DNA of 64,000 bases from Neoceratodus forsteri. Lineage: Eukaryota; Chordata; Ceratodontiformes; Ceratodontidae. The stretch spans positions 693,299,501-693,363,500 of the forward strand of contig CM057454.1 of the NCBI GenBank assembly GCA_016271365.2, written 5' to 3'. Positions 53,905 to 64,000 of the stretch are shown here, in pieces. Made by a program: the position numbers and the translations under genes. A model generated the notes under the pieces. It was not told the DNA's origin. It saw only the letters and a program-made list of their open reading frames with translations, and did not search any database. Each line of letters begins with the position of its first letter. Position 1 is the first letter of the stretch.

Positions 53905-54950
53905 ATTCCCAAAGACAACATCCAGGGCTTCAGTGCATCAGGGTGGGCCAGCTAGATATGTACACCCAACTTTTTGCTAATGACTATTTGGTGCTCCTTT
54001 GGGAAACATCAGGAGACCTCCACCCCTATTTACTTTCTTGGAAAACTCCTGGGCAGTTTCAGATCTAAAGATGAATCCCACTAAAACAGATATCCTCCTA
54101 CTGAATGGCTCATGCACTGAAGATGTGGTTGCTCCCAACTACAGTTTACTTTGGTCTCCTAAAGGTATTAAATATCTTGGTATATGGTCTGCCCTGATCC
54201 AAGGGGAGTGGTTGTGGACAACCTGACTTCCATTCTGAAAAAACGTAAGGAAGACTGTGACTGCTGAAAGCTTCTGTACCTACCCTTGACAGGGAAATGT
54301 TTGGCCATAAAATTGATAATGGTCCCCAGGATTATACATTGCCTGGCTCATATAACAATCCTCATATACACAGGTTGATTCACCAAGTTTAATTCACTGA
54401 TAGGCGATTTGTTATGGGAAGGCAAGCCTTCCTGTTACAGCAGGGAAAAACTTTGGGCTAACTGGAGAAGAGGTAGTTGGGGGTCTGCCCTGGTTTTCAG
54501 CCTACTATGTGGCCTTCAAATGTGAACAGACTCTCAAGTGGCTTTCACCCCACTCCAGACCTCAGCTATGGGTCACTATGGAGATTATAATGGGGCAACT
54601 AGCTAACCTGATGGCCCACCTATACTGGCCGTCCACCAAGCTTCATGAAAAGGACCTCACATTGCTACCTACCTTCAGGACATGGAAAAGGTTGGAAACC
54701 TAGCTGTGCATCTAACTGTTCCCATTTTCTCTACTGGAACTGTGGAGAAATCCCCTGCTTACTCTGGGGGGTGTACAGATCTGCTAGGACTCAGGGAACA
54801 TGAGAGGAATACTCTGCCTAATGAATCTTTGGTAGGCCAGCTCCATCCATCTTGACTCATTTGAGAAACTCAGGAGGTGCTTTGGCTTCCACCAAACATC
54901 AGGATTTAAAACTTCCTGTTGGACAGGATGGTTGTCTAGTTAGTTATGAT
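53905..54950 (+). pseudogene. Second copy of the Tx1 ORF2 RT/C-terminal segment
   Basis: Colinear with 51825-52576 plus 53500-53760 but without the CR1 insertion. It contains motif C as FAND (about 53972-53983, where YADD is expected), then LKMNPTKTDILLLNGSCTED, YSLLWSPKGIKYLGIWSALI, FGLTGEEVVGGLPWFSAYYV, ANLMAHLYWPSTKLHEKDLT and LLPTFRTWKRLET. Identity to the first copy is clear but well below 100%. The copy is therefore either an old tandem duplication or the 3' end of a second, related Tx1 insertion. Confidence 0.75.
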
Positions 54951-55145
54951 ACCTCGGCTGTACTGAGCACTCCCTCTGAGCTCGTACTAGCTCATGGGTA
55001 TTAGAGATGTTGTATTGCATCGGCAGCAAATGTAAGTCACTCCTTAAGCTGTACCTACCAATACAGCATGAGATGATCTTTGATACCAAGTTGCTCAGTC
55101 ACGTGTTGTCCATGTACTATATGCCTACACCACAGAAGATGCAGA
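54951..55145. other. Short spacer between two Tx1/L1 elements
   Basis: No frame or repeat recognised. It may include the 3' UTR of the plus-strand Tx1. Confidence 0.35.
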
Positions 55146-55775
55146 CATACTTTTTTTAAACATGTTATATTGAAAAGGTATCATTAATACATACAAACAA
55201 GCTTTCACAGAATTTCTTTAACTATCATGCACAACAGAACAGCATGCACTCTGATAGGGTTCATTAGACACTATTACATAACATTTTCTTAGTATTTGTA
55301 TACTCTGGTAACACTTTATTCAATAGGTTTATTTCCAAGCCTTCCACTTCTACTTGGCGTACCTGTTTTACTATTCATTTTAACTTTCAGTTATTTAGTT
55401 ATACAGTACCCCTGTTAAGTAGCCAAATAAAAATTAACAATTTACAGGAGACCATAAACCACCATTGGCACATCTGTATTCTTGAGTTTAGCATCATTGC
55501 TATTAATGTACATGGGTCTTAAACAGGGGATCTGATGAGTGCCTCAGAGAGATACTATCCTTGTTCAGTAGCTTCTATTAGAGGCTGCCAGATGTTATGG
55601 AAGGTTGATTCCTGGCAATTGTCTTATACTGTAACTGAATCCTCTCTATATGCATACACTGCCCTAGATTATTGAGCCAGTGCACAAGGCTTGTTAGGGA
55701 GTCACTAAGCCAGTGCTGAGCAACAGTTTTCCTGGCTGTTATCAAGGCCATTGCCCATTTTTAATTCTTCCTGCT

Positions 55776-58450
55776 AGGGGTGCTGTTCAGCTCCCAGCAT
55801 GAACCCAAATGGGGTGCCTGGGAGGTCCATTCCCAGTATCTGTTGCATAATATTATGGACCTTAAACCAGAAAGGGGCAACCTTGCCACATGTGAGCACC
55901 ATGTGTATAAAATTTCCCTACACAATTTGACATTTTTGACATATGTTTTGTCTGGATGGGGTAAACCTTTGTAATTTGCTAGGTGTGAGGTATGTCCTAT
56001 ATAGATTGATTAGCTGGACCATATGCAGTCTGTTGGAGACTGAACACCCATGTACATGTATAATACATTCTCTCCATGTATTGTCATCCAGCACTATATT
56101 TAAGTCCTCCTCCCATGCACATCAGGCACCTATTGTGTGTGTGTGGGGGGGAATTCAGTAGGAGCTTATACAGAACAGACAAACACCTGGTGTTGGACAA
56201 AGAATTGCAACTCGCCTCCTCAGTTGGTGATAGTTTAAGATCCACACCCTCTGCTATATGTCTAATTCTTATGTATGCAAAAAAAAATCACTCATATTGT
56301 TGTTTAATTTCCTCAAAGGTTTTCAATTTGTCACAATAGAACAAATCAACTATTGTGGCTATACCCGCCTTATGCCATCTTAACAATGCCTGGTGGATGA
56401 ATACATCGTACTCCATTTGTTCACAGAAGCCCATGTGCAGAGCAGTATTAGCAGACCGCCCACGGGGAAGTTAATACAGTATGTTCATGTTCCCCTAGCC
56501 GTAATCTAATGAGGGATCTGGTTATTGGGTTTTTACTGTTTGCAAAGCATGGTCTCACCAAAGAAGGGGATAGAATTTCTTGCACCAGACAACCCAGGCT
56601 ATTTTCTTCCTCAGTCTCTAGCCATGCTGGGCTCCGAGCAGTGCTGTGGGTATCCAGATATGTCAGTTGTGCTGCCCAGTAATAATACTTAAAGTTAGGC
56701 AAAGTCAGTCCCCCACTCCTGATAGGCAACTGGAAAATGGTTCTTTTAATTCGAGCTGCCTTACCCAGCCATAGGAAGCTGTGCAATATACCATTTAATT
56801 TCTTAAAGAAGCTCTCGGGAACTCTGATTAGAATGTTCTGAAATAAATAAAGACATCTTGGAAGAAGGTTCATTTTTATGGTATTGATCCTACCTATCAA
56901 ACTCAACAGCAGGCTCTCCAACCTGTCACAATCCGTTTTCATCACATTCAACAGCTGGTTAAAGATTTCTTAATTCAGATGCCCCAAGTTTTTTTGAATC
57001 AGTATTCCCAGATATTTCAGTGTTCCTACCACATTTTGTTTTAAAGGTGAGGATCAAATGTAACTTTCGTCTTCACGACTCAGCACTGACAGCTCAGTTT
57101 TTGCCCAATTTATTTTGTACCCTGCCAATTCTTCATAATCCCCCAAAATTTTATGCAATACTGATATGCTAGATTTAGAGTCTTGCAAATAAAGCAGCAA
57201 GTCATCAGCAAACAGTGCTATCTTATGTTGTTTCCCCCACCACTATACCCTCTAAACTGTCATCACCCCTAAGCACAGCTGCTAGTGGCTCCAATGAAAG
57301 CACATATAGGAGGGGGGACAGCGGGCAACCCTTCCTTGTCCCCTGGGTCAGCAGAAATGGGGAAGTGAGTAAACCATTGACAAGAATTTGGGCAGAGGGT
57401 TTCCTGTACTGTGCCCCAACCCACCTCAGCATATTTTACCCAAAACCAAATCTGCACAGGGTTTCAAAGAGATATCACCACTCAACTCAATCAAATGCCT
57501 TTTCAGCATCTAAGGATAAAATTCCTGGGTTTCCCTGTGTGTTTTTCCTTGTCCACCTCTACACCACATTTAATGTGTACTGAATATTGAGTTTTCCCTG
57601 TCTGCCCTGTATTAACCCAGTTTGGTCTTCACATATTAAGGACGGGAGCACCCCCTCTAGTCTATCCGCTAGAATACATGCCAAGTTCTTATAATCCACA
57701 GTTAGAACTGATATAGGGCTACAGGAAGCACAAAGTTTAGGATCCTTGCCCTGCTTAGGGAGGATGATAATCATGGCTGCACACATGAAAGGGGGCAGGG
57801 TACCCTCCAATAAGGATTTGGTAATCATGTCCTGAAGCGGGACCTGGAGTTCATGACAGAAGACTTTATAAAAGTCAACAAGGTAATCATCCGGGCCAGT
57901 GGCTTTCCTTCCCTTCAAATGCTTGATTGCTTTAGAAATCTTCCCAGGTGATGGGTCTCTCCACTACCTCCATGTCCTGCTTACTAATAGTCTGGATCTG
58001 GGCTTTAACAAGGAAGGTATTATATTGGAGCTGCATTGGCGTCACATCAGAGGAATACAATTTTTCATAATAGAAGCGAAAGCAGTCCCCTATTTCCTTA
58101 TACCTATGACATAACTCACCTTCAGCACTTTGCATCTGCATTATATTCCTAGCTCCTTGTCTGTTTCTTAACCACCACGCCAACCACTTACCACCTGCAT
58201 CACCTTCAAAATAATTGCCTGCCCATGTGAGCAACAGATCCCTTTCTATTTTTGAATTGTGCGCTGTATTAAACTCCCACTTGAGCTTTTGCAACTCATT
58301 ATATCTCATTGCAGAGAGACACTCTTTGTGCCTCTTCTTGACCAATGCAATACTGGCCTCTACCTCTACTAGGTGCTGGGTATCCAGGTTTTTTTTTTTT
58401 TTGGTAAGAGGCATACGGTATAATTGCATCCCTCAAGACAGCTTTTAACG
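55776..58450 (-). pseudogene. Tx1/L1-like ORF2, reverse transcriptase to C-terminal region
   Basis: From the N-terminal side, the linker reads QHLVEVEASIALVKKRHKEC, YNELQKLKWEFNTAHNSKIE, AGGKWLAWWLRNRQGARNIM and RFYYEKLYSSDVTP (58429-57932). The RT follows with LKGRKATGPDDYLVDFYKVF, IIILPKQGKDP, GLIQGRQGKLNIQYTLNVV, DPGDKEGLPAVPP-type frameshifted motif B (GTRKGCPLSPLLYVLSLEPL) and ALFADDLLLYLQDSKS. FADD is at 57201-57212. The thumb is SLIGRINTIKMNLLPRCLYL, FLWLGKAARIKRTIFQLPIR, SGGLTLPNFKYYYWAAQLTY (56951-56448). The C-terminal Cys/His-like region (about 55950) is decayed. CASCSPISVLTVDYKNLAC replaces the usual 'NYRPISLLNVDYKILA'. Confidence 0.88.
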
Positions 58451-58683
58451 CTTCAAACGTTGTTGACACTGACGCTGATGTAGCCTTGGGGATTATTTAT
58501 TAGGCAGTCTTCAATCTGAAGCCTAACATGCTACCTAAAATCCTTCTTTTTCAGCAGGGTTGGATCGTGTTTCCATGCCCGGGTAGTTGAGGGTGAACCT
58601 ACCCTTGCCAGTACTACCTGTAAAGGGAGTGATCGGTGATCATGATTGGGTCATATACTACAGAATTTAAATTCAGTGTCATG

Positions 58684-59300
58684 TCAGGATATAAGGGCCA
58701 TATCAATCCAGGAATATACATTGGCAGAGTGTGAGTAATGGGAGCAATCCCTACCTTTGGGATTAAGGTGCCTCCAAGAGTCCATCAGTCTGTGGTCCCT
58801 CATAAGTTCTTTGAGAGCTTTGGTGCTTCTTGTTTCCATCCCCTCCCACCCTATTTGACCGGTCAAGGGTGATATCCATTACACAATTAAAATCCCCATT
58901 TAACATCCAAGGCCCCAGGAATGTGGTCATTTCTAAGGACAGATATATGAATAATTCCATGTTATCCACGTTTAGGGCATACACTGAGCCCACCACAATG
59001 GATTGCTCAGTATTCAATTATATTTGAAGCAACACAAATCTTCCCCTTTGTCAGCTGCAACTTGCATAATCACCCCTGGGAACCTGGGCCGCAACCATAT
59101 TACTGCTCCTCTGGCCTTGGATGCAAAACAGGAGCCCATCCATTCCTCTCCCCAGTTCTTGGCCATGTGTTCACCCTCCTTGGCTGTCATATGCATCTCC
59201 TGCAGACAGGCGATATCAACCTTCATAGATTTAAGCCTACCTAATAATTTTTTTTCCTTTCTGTATGTGACTTGAGCCCATTAATATTCCATGAACTCAT
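58684..59300 (-). pseudogene. Tx1/L1-like ORF2, APE-type endonuclease domain
   Basis: The ATG at 59300 gives MSSWNINGLKSHTERKK, the canonical ORF2 start. A frameshift precedes MKVDIACLQEMHMTAKEGEH, ARGAVIWLRPRFPG ('GVAILI'), then IVVGSVYALNVDN ('NVYAPN'), WMLNGDFNCVMDITLDRSN ('GGDFN...D...R') and KALKELMRDHRLMDSWRHLN, PKGRDCSHYSHSANVYSWID ('YT.YS..H...SRID'). The 'QETH' glutamate is present as QEMH. Only the SDH motif is poorly preserved. Confidence 0.87.
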
Positions 59301-61445
59301 TTTTAAGGTGTCATCCATCATGCCAGTCTGCAAGTAATTTTACATGTCTTAGACTCCCAGTGCCATGCCTGCCAACATGTCTTTTAAAAGCTTGATACCT
59401 AATTATCTGTATAAAAACAGTTAACTGTAACCTTTGACTCCTCAACATTTGTGAGGCTACAACTTCCCCACAACTAGTGCGGAGGGAAAATATGCCCAAA
59501 CATTAAACATCCATTTTTTATAACTTCACTCCATCCCCCCCTCGCACAGTGTAGCCATTAACCCCAACATAACCCAGACTACTCTGTCCCCTCCTCCCCG
59601 AACATTAGCACATCTAGTGTGCAGCATTACCTCACTTGCTAGATGGAACTCTTAACCTGCTAAGACACCTAAAACAAGATAAATTTATCTTTGGAAGATC
59701 AATTAAACAGCAGAACAGTGAATATTGTAACAGATATCTCATCATAAATTACATATCATAACTCAACTTATTAACTGATTTTGGCTATAGGCCAGCACTC
59801 CCAGCCCCAACCCAGGGAGGGGGAAGGGTTGCCATTCTTCAAGACAAGGCAATAGCATGGCCACAGCAGCCCCCATTCTTGTCATCAGTTGTGTGGTTGA
59901 GTGTCTGTTATACCCAACCGCCTGTAAATGAACATAGTAAAATAAGCATTTTATCAAAATATTATGACTTATTCTTTTGTTGCATTGTCATGGAAACATC
60001 ATGTCATTTACTGGCATCACATAGAGTCTTTAATGTCATTGAATATAAGGTTTCCCCAGTTGGTTAAATAGCATACTACTGCATATTAGGGTATGCCATT
60101 ACATCAGCACCCTTGTGGGTAAGCCCCAATTCACCTATTCCATGGGTTGGATGACTTGCTGGCACCAATGATCCCTGCTGAGGTCGAGTGGTTAAGCACA
60201 CAGTTAGGCAAAATCCATTGCCACCAGTGCTCCTGCATGGAGCCAGTCCTGAGCAGTCTCAGTGAGGTGTCCCACAAAGCAAGTCCAGTCTCCATCAAAC
60301 ACCCACATATTTCTTAGCCCCTTGAGTAAGCACATATTGTCAGCCACAAAGTGTTCACACAATCGAGGAGCCAGAATGAGTGCCAATATATGCAACAGGA
60401 TTTGATTGCATCTAGAGAGAGGCATCACAGCTATAAGGTGTGAGCTGGTATTAGTGCACCTGGAAATGTTCCTCATTGCTTATTTCCAGCCCACAAGATT
60501 AATAATTACATTTCTCCCATGAGCTGTCCAGGTCACCCACTCCATCCCTGAACATCACCCCTGTATCAGGGGGTTTCCATACAGCATGTCATGAACTCAG
60601 GGTACCCTTTAAAACACAAAGCAGGCAGTTTATAATAGTTCTGTACATGTGCAATAAAAGAACAGTGTATCGGGAGGTAATCCAAAACTGGAAGACCAGG
60701 TGATGTTGCTAATGACAGTAGTCCCATATCTGAAGTTGTAAATGGATTCTTGTGTCAGGGATCTAGGCTGCTGCTAGACCTTCATGCAGAATGGGTGTGG
60801 TTTAAGATTCCACCAGAGTTGCTAGCTGATTGATGTGATTTCCCTTGGTTAGTTTCAGTGGTTGGCAGCTGCCAGAAAGCCGACAGATTGTCATTGAGAA
60901 AGACACCCACAAAGCAGCCTCTCTGCAGCAACATGGCTAGCCCAAGTAAACATAATAGCACAGGTAACCAGCTTAGCAATTTATATTGCCATGTGGCTGC
61001 GGCAAGTCCCCGCACTAATTTACTGGAAATAAGTGCAAAAACACAATAATTTTCACCATAGCGTTGACACCAGATTTTTTTGATTTTTTGCAGCTCTCTG
61101 TTAACGGCCTGATTACAGGAACATCAGAGAAGATATACATCAAGTTTAACAGTACCAAACATCTTTAGGCAATACAGTAAAGCCATGACACCCCCACGGC
61201 TCACCAATCAGTCTACAAAAAATGTCTCTTGCCCCAATGACGAGGCCAAGCAGCCTTTAACTTTAACTTCATGACAATTTTATATGTCATTCACTTGGCC
61301 GGAACAGTCACCCTGTTTTGGGATCTTCCTTCACCAGCTGCCGTTTCACAGTTCACATAATTTTCTGCATCTTGGGGCTTGGAGAAAAATGTTGGCACCC
61401 CACGATAGTGATTCTCAGCTTCACAGGGTAAAGTAAAATAAAATT
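59301..61445 (-). other. Unusually long inter-ORF region of the minus-strand LINE
   Basis: About 2.1 kb separate the ORF2 start from the ORF1 end, where L1/Tx1 elements usually have tens to a few hundred bases. It contains short frames without motifs on both strands. It probably hides at least one decayed insertion, but I could not define ends or a target duplication. Confidence 0.5.
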
Positions 61446-63686
61446 CTACCCTAACTGATGCAGAGTTGTTTTAATACCTGCAAACTTCTGCCATTGGATC
61501 TGTAGCTCCCTTGAGTTGTTCTGGTACATGGACACCTGTCCTCCCTCAACCCTGATGGGGCCGTGTACCCAGGCCACCTTTAACATTATCTGCTTCTCCA
61601 GATACCACAGATTTTTGATCAAATAATGTCTAGGTCTAACTCCTGGCTTGGGAGATGGACCTGTCCGGTGTGCTTGTTGGATTTCATAGGTGGCCACAGA
61701 GTCCAGGAGACCAAGCTGTTCCACAAGCCATTTCTGTATTGCCTGACCTCTGACTCGCCCTTCAAGTCCCTCTTTTGGCCCAGCAGTCCTGAGGTTTGAC
61801 CTGCATGCCCAATTTTTTTGATCATCTGATCGGGCCAGCAGCTGAGCTACATTGTCTTTTAACATTTTACTTTTTTTACATATTGCCTTCAGAATATAAT
61901 ACTGGCCCAAAATTATTAAGACCAGTTCCTCATTCTCTATCGGTCTTACCATACTGGTATGATCCAGAATTTGTTTGTTTCCTGTCAGCAGGGTGCTCAG
62001 CAGGTTTTTCAGCATTTTGTTCAGATCTTCCAAGTTTTCTTGAAGTAAGATTCCTACCCCATACATCGGCAAAACTAAGTTAGATCCCTTAGTTTTTTGT
62101 CTGAAAGGTTTGAAATATACTCTTTATTTTAATCCCCATCTCCCCCCCCCCCGTCCTCTTTAGCCTTTTCCTTAAGTTTCACTTGGTCATCTGCTCCTTT
62201 GATTATCTCTTCTTTCCCTTCAGGGGGTTCAACCTCTACCTCAAAGGTTTGCCTGTTTCATTAACTTATTTCCTTTTCCCTTCTTCCCCTTACTCTTCCT
62301 GTCCTTTTTTCCTGCCTTTTTTCTCCCTTTGTTCTTTTTCTGTTTTGTTCCTTTTATCACCATTTTGGAGGCATCTTGTTCCTTTATTTCAACCTGTATG
62401 TTACTGATTCCTTGACTTTGCCCAGTAACTGTCACCTCTTATAGACTGGGTTGTCCTTCTTTAGTGTTTTAACATCTTCTTGCCACTTCTTATCTATCTT
62501 ACTGTTTTATTTCTTTTTTTCTGTGTTCTTTATATCTCACTCCACTGTCTTTCACTTTTCCTAATATACTTTTTTCCTGTTTTTCTCCTTTCTCCCATAG
62601 CATAGCATGGATCATTTTCAGTTCTTAATATATACTATCTTCTCTTTTACTTTCTTCTGGGAGCATAATTAATTCCTTCAACTCTGAATCCTCAGTCTCT
62701 AACAACAGTGGTGACCATATACTATGATCTTTATCATTTTCTTCCTCGGCTAATACTATTGTTTCATTTCCTACCTTATGATTCTGAGATTTGTTTTCTT
62801 TGCCCTTTCTAACCTCTTCTGCTCTTTTCCAATTTGTCAAACCTATTCTTTTTAGAAATTAGATTTCTTTTTGGATTTCCACTAATTCATTATAAATCAA
62901 TAAGTTAGCCATATACAAATGATAATTGGACATCTCTTGCTATGCTTTCCACATCAGTCATCTCCATCCCCTCTGAACTCATAACCTGGGTTTGCCTCAT
63001 TGTTCCCCCTGAATCCTCCCAGTCCAGTTCACTGGTATCCATACAATTTAATATTCCTGATAGATCTATCTTAATCACCTGGTTATCTATTTATGTATTC
63101 TCCCCAGATTTAACATTATAGTTTATTTCCTTTTCTTTTAATTCTTCAATTTGGTTGCTCTTGTTACCTTCCCTTCTCCTCTCTACTTTCTCCTCTGATG
63201 CACTTAATTCTTCTTTTATAGAATAGCTCATATTAGAGATATCTTTATTTAATGCATCTATATCCTGAAATACATCTAAAAACTTCACTCTTGATTGTGG
63301 TGTTTCACATGTTTTTTATTATCGTTATTTTCTTTTTCCCCCCTTTACACTACAACCTTTCCCTCTCTCTCATTACTAATGTTATTTAGAAAAAAGAAAT
63401 CAGTTATTTTTACTGTTGGTATTGATGTCTTATTCTTTCCCTTTTTACCTTCCCCATCTTCACTATTTCCACTACAATCTCTATGTATTTCCCTTTAACA
63501 CTTTCTTATTTGAATGATCTCTTCTTCCCCTTTCATATTTTTTCTGATTTCTTTGATTTACAGGAAGTTTGAAGCTTCCAAATCTCCAGAGCTACTCTTC
63601 CTTGAGATGTTCATTCTCCCCTTTTTGTTTTTAAATAAATGGTACACATCTGTTAGGGTCTTGCCACTTCTAGTGGTTACAGACAT
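61446..63686 (-). pseudogene. LINE ORF1 with a long K/E-rich N-terminal region and RRM-type C-terminal domain, frameshifted
   Basis: A plausible start at 63686 gives MSVTTRSGKTLTDVYHLFKN, KKGRMNISRKSSSGDLEASN. A strongly charged region follows, for example MSYSIKEELSASEEKVERRR, DWEDSGGTMRQTQVM, KEENDKDHSIWSPL-like sequence, KQKKNKGRKKAGKKDRKSKG and PPEGKEEIIKGADDQVKLKE. From 62072 the 208-codon frame carries NLEDLNKMLKNLLSTLLTGN (coiled coil), NLRTAGPKEGLEGRVRGQAI (RRM start, 'NLRI.GLPE..EG'), QQAHRTGPSPKPGVRPRHYL and VSMYQNNSRELQIQWQKFAG ('...D.S.EL...R..F'). Total length is about 745 codons if continuous, far above the usual 300-350. Whether the N-terminal part is truly the same ORF is inferred from frame continuity and lysine-rich composition. 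Confidence 0.6.
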
Positions 63687-63690
63687 ATTA
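62090..63690. repeat. Pyrimidine-rich (plus strand) low-complexity tract within ORF1
   Basis: The plus strand is dominated by T and C, including 'cttccccttactcttcctgtccttttttcctgcc' and CCCCCCCCCC near 62145. On the minus strand this is the lysine/glutamate-coding portion of ORF1. The plus-strand open frames rich in F, S, L and P are artefacts. Confidence 0.7.
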
Positions 63691-64000
63691 TATACTGTGT
63701 AATAGAAAAGAGAAATAGAATATGCAAAATGTATCTTAAATATAAATGATTCCTAGACACTAAAGTCAAATATGTATATTACTATAAATTACATATAAGT
63801 GTACATATGATTGCACACAACTATCTGCCAGGATATTACCAGATACTAACATAGCAATAACAATATGTTCCACAAGTATTTGTCCTTGATAAGTATCAGT
63901 TTTTGGGTCTGAGGTCTTGTTTCTCATAGATTTCTAAGTATACAATTTAGTTTGGTTCCTCCTAAAGTGCTTAAAGTGTATAAGGTGCGTGTAATACTTT
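63687..64000 (-). other. Sequence upstream of the LINE ORF1, AT-rich, continues past the window
   Basis: This is probably the 5' UTR of the minus-strand LINE. No promoter motif is recognised. Confidence 0.4.

Larger units (their letters stand above)
38585..54950 (+). mobile_element. Composite Tx1-like LINE, plus strand, with several nested insertions
   Basis: It starts at about 38585 with 'gccagcaagatggcagcttaatcttgtgagctcctg', the usual style of Tx1/L1 5' ends. It contains ORF1 (38885-40093), the ORF2 endonuclease (44995-46071), RT parts (50795-52576 and 53491-53900) and a repeated RT segment (53905-54950). Interruptions include a LINE fragment (41100-42770, minus), a CR1 (46072-50790, plus) and a truncated CR1 (52577-53490, minus). 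ORF2 reads continuously in homology terms across the CR1 insertions, which is why I treat the parts as one element. The ORF1-to-ORF2 link across 40094-44990 is inferred. Confidence 0.7.
55146..64000 (-). mobile_element. Near-complete Tx1/L1-like LINE, minus strand, 5' end at or beyond the window edge
   Basis: The 3' end carries a short T run at 55151-55157 (poly(A) on the minus strand), followed by a 3' UTR to about 55775. ORF2 lies at about 55776-59300, an inter-ORF region at 59301-61445, ORF1 at 61446-63686 and 5' sequence beyond 63687. All domains are in canonical order. Frameshifts and stops occur in both ORFs. At more than 8.8 kb it is longer than usual for L1/Tx1, because both the inter-ORF region and ORF1 are long. 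Confidence 0.82.

Noticed and set aside
62183..63702. Plus-strand F/S/L/P-rich open frames suggesting membrane proteins
   Set aside because: They are the complement of a lysine/glutamate-rich LINE ORF1 region and reflect low-complexity pyrimidine sequence.
1..64000. CRISPR arrays, bacterial operons, phage or plasmid features
   Set aside because: Tandem arrays here are 57-500 bp units with degenerate copies, and all coding relics are eukaryotic transposons; nothing prokaryotic is present.

Overview
The window is vertebrate nuclear DNA made almost entirely of decayed, nested transposable elements. I find no intact host gene, no tRNA or rRNA gene, no CRISPR array and no bacterial-type operon. 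CR1 elements with an esterase-type ORF1, several Tx1/L1-like LINEs, an L2-like LINE, hAT DNA transposons and MIR-like tRNA SINEs together suggest a large tetrapod or near-tetrapod genome. The CR1 3' ends, tagged with repeated 'TTTCTATG' or 'ACATAGAAA', look like those of caecilian amphibians. That assignment is an inference from memory and is not proven here.

Layout. Bases 1-7000 hold three long palindromic (foldback) elements, A, B and C, plus a miniature relative, a SINE and a coding-like relic. Bases 7000-15650 hold a minus-strand LINE 3' end, a CR1 fragment, SINEs, simple repeats, a tandem array related to the foldback arms, and a roughly 510-bp unit present three times. Bases 15656-17630 are foldback element D, whose right end sits inside the reverse-transcriptase frame of a minus-strand Tx1/L1 LINE (17631-25345). 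That LINE carries a 2453-bp hAT-type insertion with an exact 8-bp target duplication. Bases 26700-29905 are a plus-strand L2-like LINE.

Bases 30540-38500 are a minus-strand hAT transposase relic split by a minus-strand CR1 (31395-37740). That CR1 is itself split by about 2.7 kb of hairpin-rich tandem repeats. Bases 38585-54950 are a plus-strand Tx1 LINE interrupted by a LINE fragment, a tiny retro-insertion with a 15-bp target duplication, a nearly full-length CR1 (46072-50790) and a 5'-truncated CR1 (52577-53490). Part of its ORF2 is present twice. Bases 55146-64000 are a second, near-complete minus-strand Tx1/L1 LINE.

The most unusual content is the foldback family. Four elements of roughly 0.8 to 2 kb are near-perfect palindromes. 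Each has a hairpin core containing CCCATTGG/CCAATGGG, mirror-image arrays of 65-73-bp units, and GGATTCACAAAG-like ends. Many array units carry TCCCTGGTGGTCCAGTGG, which closely matches the 5' end and A box of tRNA-Glu genes. No protein-coding partner is visible. All coding relics here carry stops or frameshifts, except a 207-codon RT remnant at 52831-53454 that is still open.
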